A stretch of DNA of 64,000 bases from Pseudomonas sihuiensis (GTDB lineage: Bacteria; Pseudomonadota; Gammaproteobacteria; Pseudomonadales; Pseudomonadaceae): positions 2,418,001-2,482,000 of the forward strand of contig NZ_LT629797.1 in NCBI RefSeq assembly GCF_900106015.1, read 5' to 3'. The notes under the pieces are model-generated. The model saw only the letters and a program-made list of their open reading frames with translations. It ran no database searches and had not been told where the DNA came from. Both the position numbers and the translations under genes were made by a program. Of this stretch, positions 26,595-35,321 are shown one piece after another (the stretch's first letter is position 1; each line of letters begins with the position of its first letter).

Positions 26595-27488
26595 TCAAAC
26601 AGGCCCTGGAGCCCGTTGCCGCCAGCTATCGAGCAAGCGCCCGCCCCAGACGTTGATCAACAGCCCGGCCATGACCAGCGCCGCGCCGACCATCTGCAAG
26701 CTGCCGAGACGTTCGCCCAGCAGCAGCGCCGAGGAGCTGATGCCCACCACCGGCACCAGCAGCGAGAACGGTGCCACCTGGCTGGCCGGATAACGCGACA
26801 GCAGGCGGCTCCAGAGCCCGTAACCAAGAATGGTGGCGCCGAATGCCAGGTAGGCCAGCACCAGCAGCGAGTCCACGCCAAGCGTGCGCAGCGACTGGCT
26901 GATCAGCTCCGGCCCTTCCAGCCACAGCGACAGGGCCAGAAATGGCAGCGGCGGTATCAGGCTGCCCCAGACCACCAGGCCGACCAGATTGACCTTGCCC
27001 AGCTTGCGCGTGACCACGTTGCCCAGCGCCCACATCGAGGCCGCGGCGATGGTCAGGGCGAAGCCCGCCAGGGTCATCGCCTGCCCGCCCTGCAGACCGA
27101 TCAACACCAGGCCGCTGGCTGCCACCAGCAAGCCGAACAGATTGCTGCCACGCAGCCGCTCACCGAGAAACAGCGCGGCGAAGAACAGGGTGAAGAACGC
27201 CTGCGACTGCAGCACCAGCGACGCCAGGCCAGCCGGCATGCCGACGTACATGGCATAGAAGAGAAAGGCGAACTGCCCCACTGAAATGGTCATGCCATAG
27301 GCCAGCATCCAGCGCAGCGGCACCTGCGGGCGACGCACGAAGAGGATCGCCGGAAAGGCTGCGAGCATGAAGCGCAGAGCGCCCATCAGCATCGGCGGCA
27401 TGCCGTGCAGGCCGACCTTGATCACCACGAAGTTCAGCCCCCAGACGACGATCACCAGCAGCGCCAGCAGCAGATCCTTGGGTGTCAT
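26595..27488 (-). CDS. EamA-family (DMT superfamily) transporter
   Basis: A 297-residue inner-membrane protein with ten hydrophobic helices in two EamA repeats; the first begins VIVVWGLNFVVIKVGLHGMPP and contains the conserved RFMLAAFPA, the second ends LLVPVVGISSSALLLGERLG. It resembles amino-acid/metabolite exporters such as EamA of E. coli, but the substrate is unknown. ATG at 27488 chosen; a GTG six bases upstream is possible. Confidence 0.9.
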   Translation of the reverse strand: MTPKDLLLALLVIVVWGLNFVVIKVGLHGMPPMLMGALRFMLAAFPAILFVRRPQVPLRWMLAYGMTISVGQFAFLFYAMYVGMPAGLASLVLQSQAFFTLFFAALFLGERLRGSNLFGLLVAASGLVLIGLQGGQAMTLAGFALTIAAASMWALGNVVTRKLGKVNLVGLVVWGSLIPPLPFLALSLWLEGPELISQSLRTLGVDSLLVLAYLAFGATILGYGLWSRLLSRYPASQVAPFSLLVPVVGISSSALLLGERLGSLQMVGAALVMAGLLINVWGGRLLDSWRQRAPGPV

Positions 27489-27627
27489 GAGCACGAACCT
27501 CGGGTTGAGTGAGCCGGCATTAGAGCAGCCTCACCCCGCAGCAGACAGACACAGAGGCCGAGGAAAAAAGCCACACAGACACTGACGGCTGCTAACCTGC
27601 GCGCTTTTGTAGCGTTACGCCAAACCC

Positions 27628-28362
27628 ATGACTCTGCACGATTTCCTTCTGTTCGCCTTGCCCGCGGTGTTTCTCACCGGGCTGTCCAAGGGTGGCTTTG
27701 GCGGCGCCCTGGGCGGCATCGCCGTGCCGTTGCTGGCCCTGGCCACTTCGCCGAAACAGGCGGTCGCGGTCATGCTGCCGATTCTCTGTCTGGCCGATGT
27801 GGTGGGCCTGAAGGCCTACTGGGGCAAGTGGGATATGGCCAACCTCAAGGTCATGCTGCCGGGCGCGGTGATCGGCATCGCCATCGGCTCGATGACCTTC
27901 GGTTTGTTCGACGAACGCGCCATCGGCCTGCTGATCGGCGCCATCGCCATCACCTTCGTCGGGCTCGGTCTGGTGCTTGGCAACCAGGCGCCACGCCCAC
28001 TGCACAAAGGGCGCGGCACACTGCTGTCGAGTCTGGCCGGCTTCACCAGCTTCGTCGCCCACGCTGGCGGCCCGCCGGTGATGATGCACCTGCTGCCGCA
28101 GCAGCTGGACAAGGTGCGCTTCGTCGCCACCATCAATCTGTTCTTCCTGCTGACCAACGCCGCCAAGCTGTTCCCCTACGCGGCGCTGGGCCAGTTCACC
28201 CAGGACAATCTGCTGCTGAGCCTGATGCTCGCACCCATCGTCCCGCTGGGTGTATGGAGCGGCCTGTGGCTGCAGTCACGAGTCAACCACCTGTGGTTCT
28301 ACCGTATCGCGCGGCTGGGCATTCTCATGGCGGGTGTGCAGTTGATCTGGCGTTACCTCTGA
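27628..28362 (+). CDS. TauE/SafE-family sulfite/anion exporter
   Basis: A 244-residue membrane protein of the TauE/SafE family: FLTGLSKGGFGGALGGIAVPLLAL (start of repeat one) and SLAGFTSFVAHAGGPPVMMHLLPQQL (start of repeat two) show the two-fold repeat. Substrates in the family include sulfite, sulfoacetate and organosulfonates; none can be assigned here. It is convergent with the next gene, 6 bp apart. Confidence 0.9.
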   Translation: MTLHDFLLFALPAVFLTGLSKGGFGGALGGIAVPLLALATSPKQAVAVMLPILCLADVVGLKAYWGKWDMANLKVMLPGAVIGIAIGSMTFGLFDERAIGLLIGAIAITFVGLGLVLGNQAPRPLHKGRGTLLSSLAGFTSFVAHAGGPPVMMHLLPQQLDKVRFVATINLFFLLTNAAKLFPYAALGQFTQDNLLLSLMLAPIVPLGVWSGLWLQSRVNHLWFYRIARLGILMAGVQLIWRYL

Positions 28363-28368
28363 CGCCTG

Positions 28369-29082
28369 CTAGGGCTGCAACCCCAGCAGTTCGCGTAACT
28401 CACGCGCGGTGGGCATGCGCGCCGACACGCCGCTGTTGAAGTCGAAGGACTTGGCGCTGGCCAGCGGCCCGACGATCACCGGATCGAAGCCGGCATCGGT
28501 CACCAGACGCGCTGCCACCTGCAGCGCCGCCTCGTCATCCGCGGCCAGCGGGATGGCCAGTTTCTCGCCGCTGCGATGGGCCTGGCTGCGCAGGTTGTGC
28601 GCGGAGATGGCGTTGAACGCGCGCACCAGGCGCACGCCCGGCAGAAACTGCTGCGAGGCCAACCCGGCGCCCATCTCGACCGCTGCCTCGGCCATCGGAC
28701 CATCGCGCCCCGGTCGTGGGTTGCCGGCGTCCAGCACCACCTTGCCGGCCAGCTCAGTGGCGTAGTCGCGGCCGACCTGCGGCGTCGCAGCATAGGGCAC
28801 CGCCAACATGATCACCTCGCCAAAGGCCGCAGCCTCACGCGGGGTGCCGACGCGGGCACGCTCGCCCAGCTCCTCGGCCAGCGGCTGCAGGCGTTCGGGA
28901 TTGCGCGAGGAAATCATCACCTCGTGCCCGGCTTCGACCCACAGCCGCGCCAGTGGGCTGCCGATATTGCCGGTGCCGATGATGCCGATACGCAAGGCTT
29001 CCGCCTGCACCAGTGCCGGGGCGCCGCCCAGCAGCACAAGCAGGCCAAGCGCGGCGGCGAAACGGTGAAGTAAACGGGGCAT
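28369..29082 (-). CDS. F420-type NADP oxidoreductase homologue with a signal peptide
   Basis: A 237-residue protein: residues 1-28 form a classical signal peptide (ALGLLVLLGGAPALVQAEA), followed by a Rossmann fold starting LRIGIIGTGNIGSPLARLW with the GxGxxG motif, a SSRNP segment fitting an NADP phosphate contact, and VVLDAGNPRPGRDGP typical of the F420-dependent NADP oxidoreductase / NADPH-dependent reductase group. A secreted member is odd because NADP is cytoplasmic. It may be periplasmic with another ligand, or the signal may be an anchor. GAGGAA precedes the ATG. Confidence 0.82.
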   Translation of the reverse strand: MPRLLHRFAAALGLLVLLGGAPALVQAEALRIGIIGTGNIGSPLARLWVEAGHEVMISSRNPERLQPLAEELGERARVGTPREAAAFGEVIMLAVPYAATPQVGRDYATELAGKVVLDAGNPRPGRDGPMAEAAVEMGAGLASQQFLPGVRLVRAFNAISAHNLRSQAHRSGEKLAIPLAADDEAALQVAARLVTDAGFDPVIVGPLASAKSFDFNSGVSARMPTARELRELLGLQP

Positions 29083-29285
29083 GCTGAGTTCCTCGGGCAA
29101 ATGACGACGAAGAGCAAGCATAGAAAAACCAGACACAGTGACGAGCAACGATTCGCAACAGGGTGTTGCCCGCCAGCTATGCTTGAAAGGCGATACCGCA
29201 TTGCAGTCGGCTACATGAGCCGAGGAGGTGGCAGTGACCCGAACGCATCCCCCCAGTCAATGACCTACTTCCCGGAGACACGACC

Positions 29286-29417
29286 ATGAGCAAAAGCATG
29301 GATTCACACAAAGAAGGCAAGAAGAAGCCGCTGAAAACGGCGCACGAGAAACGCATGGCCAAGCGCGAGAAAAAGCACGGCCAGACCCTGCTCGGCAGCC
29401 ACTCACCGGACGCCTGA
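29286..29417 (+). CDS. Small basic protein (43 aa)
   Basis: The frame from ATG 29286 to TGA 29415-29417 encodes a 43-residue protein beginning MSKSMDSHKEGKKKPLKTAH and ending LLGSHSPDA. It is very Lys/Arg/His rich in its middle, suggesting nucleic-acid or ribosome contact. Its small size and clean codon use suggest a real, usually unannotated gene. A weak CCGGAGACACGACC ribosome site precedes it. No function known. Confidence 0.65.
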   Translation: MSKSMDSHKEGKKKPLKTAHEKRMAKREKKHGQTLLGSHSPDA

Positions 29418-29591
29418 GCTCCAACCTGCCGGCGCAGCCTTGCTGCGTCGGCCCTCCCCCGCCGCCAACACCCTCCAGGAAATTGCGCGTGCCGCCGGCG
29501 CCGCAAGGCACTAGAATCCGCAGCCTAAGTGATCGTCCGGCCGCCCCTGCGCGCCGCGACACCCTCTCACCTATCGGCCAGGAGACCCCAG

Positions 29592-30293
29592 ATGGGCGCC
29601 CAGTGGAAAGCCAAACCCAAAGAAGCCGCCGCCAATGCCCGAGGCAAGATCTTCGGCAAGCTGGTGAAGGAAATCATGCTCGCCGCGCGTAACGGCGCCG
29701 ACCCGGACATGAACCCCAAGCTGCGCCTGGCCGTGCACCAGGCCAAGAAAGCCTCGATGCCCAAGGACACCCTGGATCGCGCCATCAAGAAAGGCGCGGG
29801 GCTGTCCGGTGAAGTGGTCAACTACGAACGTACCCAGTACGAGGGCTTCGCTCCGCATCAGGTGCCGGTGATCGTCGAGTGCCTGACCGACAACGTCAAC
29901 CGCACCGTCGCCGAGATCCGTGTGCTGTTCCGCAAGGGCCAGCTCGGTGCCTCCGGCTCGGTCAGCTGGGACTTCGACCACGTTGGACTGATCGAAGCCA
30001 CCACCGAAGAGGGCGCTGACCCGGAACTGGCCGCCATCGAAGCCGGCGCCCAGGACTTCGTGCCCGATGACGAGGGCTCGACCCTGTTCATCACCGATCC
30101 GACCGACCTCGACGCCGTGTGCAAGGCGCTGCCGGAGCAGGGTTTCACCGTCAACTCGGCCAAGCTCGGCTACCGTCCGAAAAACCCGGTAAGCAGCCTG
30201 ACGCCGGAGCAGATGGAAGAGGTCGAAGCCTTCCTCGAGGCCATCGACGGCCATGATGACGTGCAGAATGTCTATGTCGGCCTCGCTGGCTGA
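29592..30293 (+). CDS. YebC/TACO1-family protein, divergent paralogue
   Basis: A 233-residue protein of the YebC/PmpR family: [63 protein letters not shown] and ASGSVSWDF are family blocks. The canonical start AGHSKWANIKHRK is replaced by [18 protein letters not shown], as in the YeeN-type second paralogue. YebC proteins were described as regulators and, more recently, as factors that help ribosomes through difficult sequences; which applies here is open. GGAGACC precedes the ATG. Confidence 0.9.
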   Translation: MGAQWKAKPKEAAANARGKIFGKLVKEIMLAARNGADPDMNPKLRLAVHQAKKASMPKDTLDRAIKKGAGLSGEVVNYERTQYEGFAPHQVPVIVECLTDNVNRTVAEIRVLFRKGQLGASGSVSWDFDHVGLIEATTEEGADPELAAIEAGAQDFVPDDEGSTLFITDPTDLDAVCKALPEQGFTVNSAKLGYRPKNPVSSLTPEQMEEVEAFLEAIDGHDDVQNVYVGLAG

Positions 30294-30346
30294 CGCTCAC
30301 GGGGCGCCCTGAACCGGCGCCCATATCAGGCAAGGCTTCAGCCCCT

Positions 30347-30373
30347 GTAGGAGCCCCGCCCCGGGGCGAAGCT
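30347..30373. repeat. REP-type element
   Basis: GTAGGAGCCCCGCCCCGGGGCGAAGC is a short REP-like palindrome between the YebC-type gene and the Nudix gene. Confidence 0.75.
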
Positions 30374-30429
30374 TTGCAACGTGCGTTGTCCGGGTTCGCC
30401 AGAGACGCAATCAGTACAGTGCTTGCCCC

Positions 30430-30837
30430 ATGCCAACCACCCTGCATATCGCTGCTGCCTGCCTGTTCGACGCACGAGGCCGCCTGCTGCTCGTGCGCAA
30501 GCGCAATACCCGATTCTTCATGCTGCCCGGCGGCAAACGTGAAGCGGGCGAAGACGCGCTGTCGGCGCTCGAGCGTGAGCTGCTCGAAGAGCTCGAATTA
30601 CAACTGGGCGCAGACGCCCTGCAACCGCTCGGCCAGTTCCAGGCGCCCGCGGCCAACGAGGCCGATACCTGGGTGCAGGCAGACCTCTATCGCGCCGCCC
30701 TGCACCACGCGGTGCAGCCGGCCGCCGAGCTGGAAGAGCTGCGCTGGCTCGACACCACCCTGCCCCTGCCCGATGACCTGGCACCGCTGCTGCGTGAACA
30801 GGTGCTGCCGGCTCTGCAATGCCTGCCGTCCCTGTAG
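30430..30837 (+). CDS. Nudix hydrolase
   Basis: A 135-residue Nudix protein. The Nudix box G-x5-E-x7-R-E-U-x-E-E is present (GKREAGEDALSALERELLEEL), but the Gly after the second EE is Glu. The N-terminal AAACLFDARGRLLLVRKRN and the LPGG motif are typical. It hydrolyses a nucleoside diphosphate linked to some moiety; the substrate is not inferable. Confidence 0.9.
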   Translation: MPTTLHIAAACLFDARGRLLLVRKRNTRFFMLPGGKREAGEDALSALERELLEELELQLGADALQPLGQFQAPAANEADTWVQADLYRAALHHAVQPAAELEELRWLDTTLPLPDDLAPLLREQVLPALQCLPSL

Positions 30838-30979
30838 GACCGTGGCCAGCGACATCAAAAACCGCTCCCGGCCGTTTCTTGATCCACGACAACGCGGGTG
30901 ACAACGCCAGCGATTAGGCTTCGCCGATAAACAGAACCATTCGCCTTGCCTGCAAACCCCACAGGAAACGAGGTTTGCC

Positions 30980-31309
30980 ATGAGTATCACGTCCGCCCAG
31001 ATCTGCCAGGCCGCCGACCAGTTGCAGGGTTTCGTCGGCTACAACGCCAAGACCGAGCAGTACCTGCTGCGTTTTTCCGAAGACAGCTTCGGCCTCGATG
31101 TACCGGCCGACACCATCACGCCCACTTGTGAATACGTCTGGCACGCCGACGACGGCGAGCTGATGCGCCTGGATCGCCAGCGTCTGGCCTGGCTACAGGA
31201 ACAGCGCATCGATGACCGAGTGAATCTTAGCGAGCCGCTGCGCGTCTATCTGCGCCGCAGCGATTTGCCGGAGATCCGTGCGGAGCGGCGACGCCTGATG
31301 CCGGCCTGA
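30980..31309 (+). CDS. Conserved hypothetical protein
   Basis: A 109-residue protein starting MSITSAQICQAADQLQGFVG with an ACGAGG ribosome site. It has a central beta-like section (YNAKTEQYLLRFSEDSFGLD) and an Arg-rich C-terminus (RRSDLPEIRAERRRL). I do not recognise a family. It is a single-gene unit followed by an inverted repeat. Confidence 0.7.
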   Translation: MSITSAQICQAADQLQGFVGYNAKTEQYLLRFSEDSFGLDVPADTITPTCEYVWHADDGELMRLDRQRLAWLQEQRIDDRVNLSEPLRVYLRRSDLPEIRAERRRLMPA

Positions 31310-31362
31310 GATTCAGCGTGTTTCGAGGCATTCGGTGCGCACCAACCCACCGGGACCACAAC

Positions 31363-31421
31363 GGCGGGGTACCCCCGCCCTACGACACGACCGCTACCCC
31401 GTAGGGCGGGTGCAACCCGCC
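31363..31421. repeat. Palindromic extragenic repeat
   Basis: GGCGGGGTACCCCCGCCCTACG at 31363-31384 and CGTAGGGCGGGTGCAACCCGCC at 31400-31421 form a nested inverted repeat, each arm also partly self-complementary. It separates convergent genes and may terminate both. Confidence 0.85.
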
Positions 31422-31452
31422 ATGCCGGTTCTATCGGGCGACGCGCCCCGCC

Positions 31453-32355
31453 TCAGCCCAATAGCCGCACCGCGACAGCACCGAGGCCAACGCCGATCAG
31501 CAGCAGTACGATCCCACCCAGCCACAGCTTGCCCGCACTGGCCGCAGGTGGCGCGGCAAGGGGGGCAGGCTTGGCCTGAGCCGCACGCAGCGGATTGGCC
31601 GCCGCCGGCGCTGCCTTGGCGCTGGCACGCGCCGCCTGCGGCGCCGGGGCGATCTGCGTGGCGCCGCCAGCCGCCTTGGCAGCCAGCGCAGGCGGCAGGT
31701 CCGCCACGCGCATGAACTGGGTGGCATCCTCGTCGGGCGCATCACTCACGTTCACCTTCGGCCCGATCACCAGCAGCGTCACCGTGCCCATCTTCAACTG
31801 ATCGCCCGGTTGCAGTACCGCGGTCCTGACCTTCTGCTGGTTGACCAGTACGCCGTTGGCCGAGGCAAGATCCTTGACCTCCAGCACGTCGTCCTTGAGA
31901 AAGAACTCGCAATGCCGGCGCGACAGCTCCAGATCGCTGAAGCACAACTCGCACTTGCTCGAACGACCGAAGGTCATCGAGCCGTAGATATGAAACTTGC
32001 GCCCCTGGTGCTCGCCCTGGATCACCTGCAGAAACCAGCGTGGCGCGGCAGCCTCGGGCCGGGTCGCGCTCTTCGCCGGGTCGACCAGCTGCAGCTCGAC
32101 GGCGCCCAGGCGCAGGCGATCACCGTCACGCAGCTGAAAGCGTGTACCGACGCGCTGGTCGTTGACCCAGGTGGCGCCCTGACCGGCATCGCTCAGGTAG
32201 TAGTAGCCGTGATCCTGGCGGATCTCGGCGTGGAAGCTGGCGATTCCGGCATCGCCAAGCACCAGTTGGTTACGGCTGTCCTGACCGATGGTCAAACGTT
32301 CGTCGGTCAGCCAGACCGGCGCTTGGCGGTTATCCAGGAACTGCAGTCTGAGCAT
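31453..32355 (-). CDS. Membrane-anchored protein with two FHA domains
   Basis: A 300-residue protein. FHA domain 1 (about residues 5-80) has LTIGQDSRNQLVLGDAGIAS and HAEIRQD; FHA domain 2 (about 110-200) has the canonical FGRSSKCELCFSDLELSRRH and SANGVLVN. An Ala/Pro-rich linker leads to one C-terminal membrane helix (LWLGGIVLLLIGVGLGAVAV). FHA domains bind phosphothreonine, so it is a probable substrate or effector of the kinase encoded 15 nt upstream in the same operon. Confidence 0.92.
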   Translation of the reverse strand: MLRLQFLDNRQAPVWLTDERLTIGQDSRNQLVLGDAGIASFHAEIRQDHGYYYLSDAGQGATWVNDQRVGTRFQLRDGDRLRLGAVELQLVDPAKSATRPEAAAPRWFLQVIQGEHQGRKFHIYGSMTFGRSSKCELCFSDLELSRRHCEFFLKDDVLEVKDLASANGVLVNQQKVRTAVLQPGDQLKMGTVTLLVIGPKVNVSDAPDEDATQFMRVADLPPALAAKAAGGATQIAPAPQAARASAKAAPAAANPLRAAQAKPAPLAAPPAASAGKLWLGGIVLLLIGVGLGAVAVRLLG

Positions 32356-32370
32356 CGTGGTCGCCTCGGG

Positions 32371-33855
32371 TCAGTCGAATAGATTGTTCAGCAAGCGCTT
32401 GATCGGGTTCTGCTGGGCCGGCGGCGCGCTGCGCGGCCGACTCGCCGCCTGGCTGCTGCGCACGCGCTGCTGGTGACCGTCGTAGAGCGCCAGCAGGCGT
32501 TCGTTGTCGGGTTCGGCCTCCAGCCCCTGCTTGATGTGCTCAAGCGCCAGGTTGTATTCGCGCCGCGCATAGGCCGCCTCGCTCTGTTCGATGAAACGCT
32601 GCGCCACCCGGTTGATGCCGGCCAGGGCCAGCAGGTTGTCCGGTTCCCAGCCAAGCACCTGGCGGAAGTAATGCACCGCGCTGTCGTCCTCGGGCAGGAT
32701 CAGCAAACCCTCACCGAGGCGTTGCTCGGCCAGGTCGAGATACTGCTGGATACGTGCCTGCAGCACGCGCTGCAGACCGTCGTTGGCCTTCTGGTTGCCC
32801 TCGTCCAGGGCCAGCGTCTGGCGAAAATAGTAGTCGGCGTTGTCTTGCGCCGGGGTCAGCAGGTGCCCCTCGCTCAAGCGCGTTTCAGCCAGGGCGAGCA
32901 ACCCGGCGATGCGCTGCTGCAGCTGCCAGTAGTAGCCACCTGCGCTACCCACGGCTAGCAATAGCAGGCCAAGCACGGCCCAGGGCAGCCAGCGCCGCCG
33001 GGAGGGACGAGGCGGCAGGCTGACAGCCGAGCTCAGACGGGTCTGGTCCTGATCGGCGTCCTGCAGCTCATCGAGGCTGGCCAGCAGCACGTGGCAGTCG
33101 GCGAAGCGATCTTCCGGGTCCTTGGCCAGCATGCGGTCGAGTAACCACTGCAGCTCGCCCAGCGACTCCGGAAGCGGCGGCGCCTCTAACTGCAATTGAT
33201 TCATCAGGGTCTGGGTGTAGTTACTGCCGCGAAAGGGGTTATGCCCGCTGAGCATCTCCAGCAGGATCACGCCCAGACTGTAGATGTCGCTGCGTGCGTC
33301 CAGCGCCTGACACTGCGCCTGCTCGGGGCTGCTGTAGGCCGGGCTGCCGACGGCAATGCCGGACTGGGTCAGCTCGCTGTCGAGCTGCAGTTCCTTGGCC
33401 ACGCCAAAGTCGCTGAGCACCGCGGTGCCATCGTCGCGAAAGAGGATGTTGCCGGGCTTGATGTCGCGGTGCACCAGGCCCTTGTCGTGTACCAGTGCCA
33501 GGGCGCTGGCGATCTGCCGGACGATACGCAGCGCACGCGCCGGCTCCAGGCGCTGGCCTTTGTACTGGGCCAGATCACCGCCCGCCAGGTACTCCATGGC
33601 GAGAAAATGGCGGCCGTCGTCCAGTTGGTCGATACGGTAGATGGTGATGATCGAGGGATGCTGCAGGGAGGCGACGGTATGGCCTTCCTTGATGAAGCGC
33701 TGGGTGAAGGCTGCGTCCTCGCGGTGCAGCAGCACCTTGAGCGCCACCTGGCGTTGCAGCGCCTGTTCGGTAGCCAGATAGACCTCGGCCATGCCGCCTT
33801 TGCCCAGGCGGTGATGAATGCTGTAACCGGGTACGCTGATGGAAGGCTGACTCAT
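32371..33855 (-). CDS. Transmembrane serine/threonine protein kinase (Hanks type)
   Basis: A 494-residue protein. The kinase domain (residues 8-265) has GKGGMAEVYLA (Gly loop), VALKVL (ATP Lys), HRDIKPGNILF (catalytic loop), DFGVAKEL (Mg-binding), and SPAYSSPEQ (activation segment end). All catalytic residues are present. A membrane helix (WLPWAVLGLLLLAVGSAGGY) follows, and the C-terminal ~170 residues form TPR-like repeats (DNADYYFRQTLALDEGN, DDSAVHYFRQVLGWEPDN, REYNLALEHIKQGLEAEPDN). It is encoded between a PP2C phosphatase and an FHA protein; similar trios accompany type VI secretion loci, but none is seen here. Confidence 0.95.
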   Translation of the reverse strand: MSQPSISVPGYSIHHRLGKGGMAEVYLATEQALQRQVALKVLLHREDAAFTQRFIKEGHTVASLQHPSIITIYRIDQLDDGRHFLAMEYLAGGDLAQYKGQRLEPARALRIVRQIASALALVHDKGLVHRDIKPGNILFRDDGTAVLSDFGVAKELQLDSELTQSGIAVGSPAYSSPEQAQCQALDARSDIYSLGVILLEMLSGHNPFRGSNYTQTLMNQLQLEAPPLPESLGELQWLLDRMLAKDPEDRFADCHVLLASLDELQDADQDQTRLSSAVSLPPRPSRRRWLPWAVLGLLLLAVGSAGGYYWQLQQRIAGLLALAETRLSEGHLLTPAQDNADYYFRQTLALDEGNQKANDGLQRVLQARIQQYLDLAEQRLGEGLLILPEDDSAVHYFRQVLGWEPDNLLALAGINRVAQRFIEQSEAAYARREYNLALEHIKQGLEAEPDNERLLALYDGHQQRVRSSQAASRPRSAPPAQQNPIKRLLNNLFD

Positions 33856-33871
33856 GCGGCTCGACTGGCGC

Positions 33872-34660
33872 TCAGGGTTGAAGGGATTTGAACAGCTTGC
33901 GCAGCAGGCCGGGGGTCGGCGCTTCGCGGGGTTCGGTCGTCGGGCCAAGACCCAGGACGATGCAGCTGATATTGTCTCTGCCGCCATGGCTATTTGCCAG
34001 CCCCACCAGTTGCTCGACCATCGCCTCCAGCGTGTCCGCTTCGGCGCAACAGCGCTGGATGGCAGCGTCGTCCAGCTCGTTGGTCAGCCCGTCGCTGCAC
34101 AGCAGCAGCAGTTCGTCCGGCGCCAGTCGGCCCCGCAGCAGACCGACTTCAGGCGCCTGCCCGACCTGCCCCAGGCACTGCAGAATCACGTTGCGGCGCG
34201 GGTGCTCACGCGCCTCTTCTGCGCTCATCCGGCCAACGTCGACCATGGCCTGGACCCAGCTGTGGTCGTGACTGAGCTGCTCGATATGTTCGCTGCCGAT
34301 GCGATAGGCGCGGCTGTCGCCGACCCAGGCCAGCTCGAACTCATCCCCGTCCAGGCGCACGGCAACCAGGGTACTGCCCATGCCCGCCTCGCCCGCAACG
34401 GGCTGGGCCGCTGCTACGATTGCCAGATGGGCGGCATGCACCGCTGCAGGCAGCTCCTCGCCCTGTTGCACGGCGCCCACCACTTCCTCCAGCGCCAGGG
34501 CACTGGCCACCTCGCCACACGCGTGCCCGCCCATGCCATCAGCCAGCGCCCACAGCCCCAGATCGGGGCGGCAGGCCAGGGCATCCTCGTTGTGCGTACG
34601 TACCTGGCCGGCAACGCTCTGCGCAGCGAACACCACGGATACAGGGGAAGGCTGAGACAC
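33872..34660 (-). CDS. PP2C-type serine/threonine phosphatase
   Basis: A 262-residue PPM phosphatase with the metal-binding motifs RTHNEDAL, LADGMGGHACGE, GSTLVAV, WVGDSRAYR, CSDGLTNEL and GGRDNIS in order. It removes phosphate from Ser/Thr and should oppose the kinase encoded 16 nt downstream. The start codon is GTG at 34660 with AAGGA upstream. It is first in the phosphatase-kinase-FHA operon. Confidence 0.95.
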   Translation of the reverse strand: MSQPSPVSVVFAAQSVAGQVRTHNEDALACRPDLGLWALADGMGGHACGEVASALALEEVVGAVQQGEELPAAVHAAHLAIVAAAQPVAGEAGMGSTLVAVRLDGDEFELAWVGDSRAYRIGSEHIEQLSHDHSWVQAMVDVGRMSAEEAREHPRRNVILQCLGQVGQAPEVGLLRGRLAPDELLLLCSDGLTNELDDAAIQRCCAEADTLEAMVEQLVGLANSHGGRDNISCIVLGLGPTTEPREAPTPGLLRKLFKSLQP

Positions 34661-34802
34661 GCGGCGAATCCTTGAGCAAAATGCGATTGCCCATGATGCG
34701 GCGACGCGAACGGGCTGTCACCGCCCGCGAAGCCGTAAATGCGCAACCGTTAACCAAAATGCGATGGTTAAATAAGCCGCCAGATGCTTCCCGCCTGACC
34801 CC

Positions 34803-35213
34803 ATGATCACACCGCGCTTTCGCCATCTTCCCCTGCAGTTGCGACCGCTGGTCGACAAGTTCTACCGCGACCACCGCTCGCCGATGCGCAGCCAGGCGGG
34901 GGATGAACTGTGGGTGGCGCAAAGCGCCAGCGAGATCGTCGCCGCCCTCAGCCTACGCCCGCTAGCAGGCGGGCAGTGGCTGACCGGCCTGTTCGTCGCC
35001 CCTGCGCTGCGACGCCAAGGCGTGGCGGCAGCGCTGCTCGGCCACAGCCTGGCGCTGCATCCCGAGCCCGTCTGGCTGTTCTGTCATCCCGAGCTGCGCA
35101 ACTTCTATCAGCGCCTGGGTTTCGAGGACTGTCAAAGCCTGCCGACCGAGTTGGCCGAGCGGCTGACCCGCTATCAGCGCAACAAATCGCTTGTCTCGCT
35201 GCGCATCCACTGA
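34803..35213 (+). CDS. GNAT-family N-acetyltransferase
   Basis: A 136-residue protein with the GNAT acetyl-CoA motif LFVAPALRRQGVAAALLGHS near residue 65 and a C-terminal NFYQRLGFED. The substrate is unknown. There is no strong ribosome site before the ATG. Confidence 0.85.
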   Translation: MITPRFRHLPLQLRPLVDKFYRDHRSPMRSQAGDELWVAQSASEIVAALSLRPLAGGQWLTGLFVAPALRRQGVAAALLGHSLALHPEPVWLFCHPELRNFYQRLGFEDCQSLPTELAERLTRYQRNKSLVSLRIH

Positions 35214-35321
35214 GCAGCCTGTCGGCCTGGGCGAAAATACTGGCACTTTGCTCAGGAATGCCCCTTGCCATTAGCGGTCAAAGCTCTGCATGCTTGTTCC
35301 ATAACAACGAAAAGAAATGCT

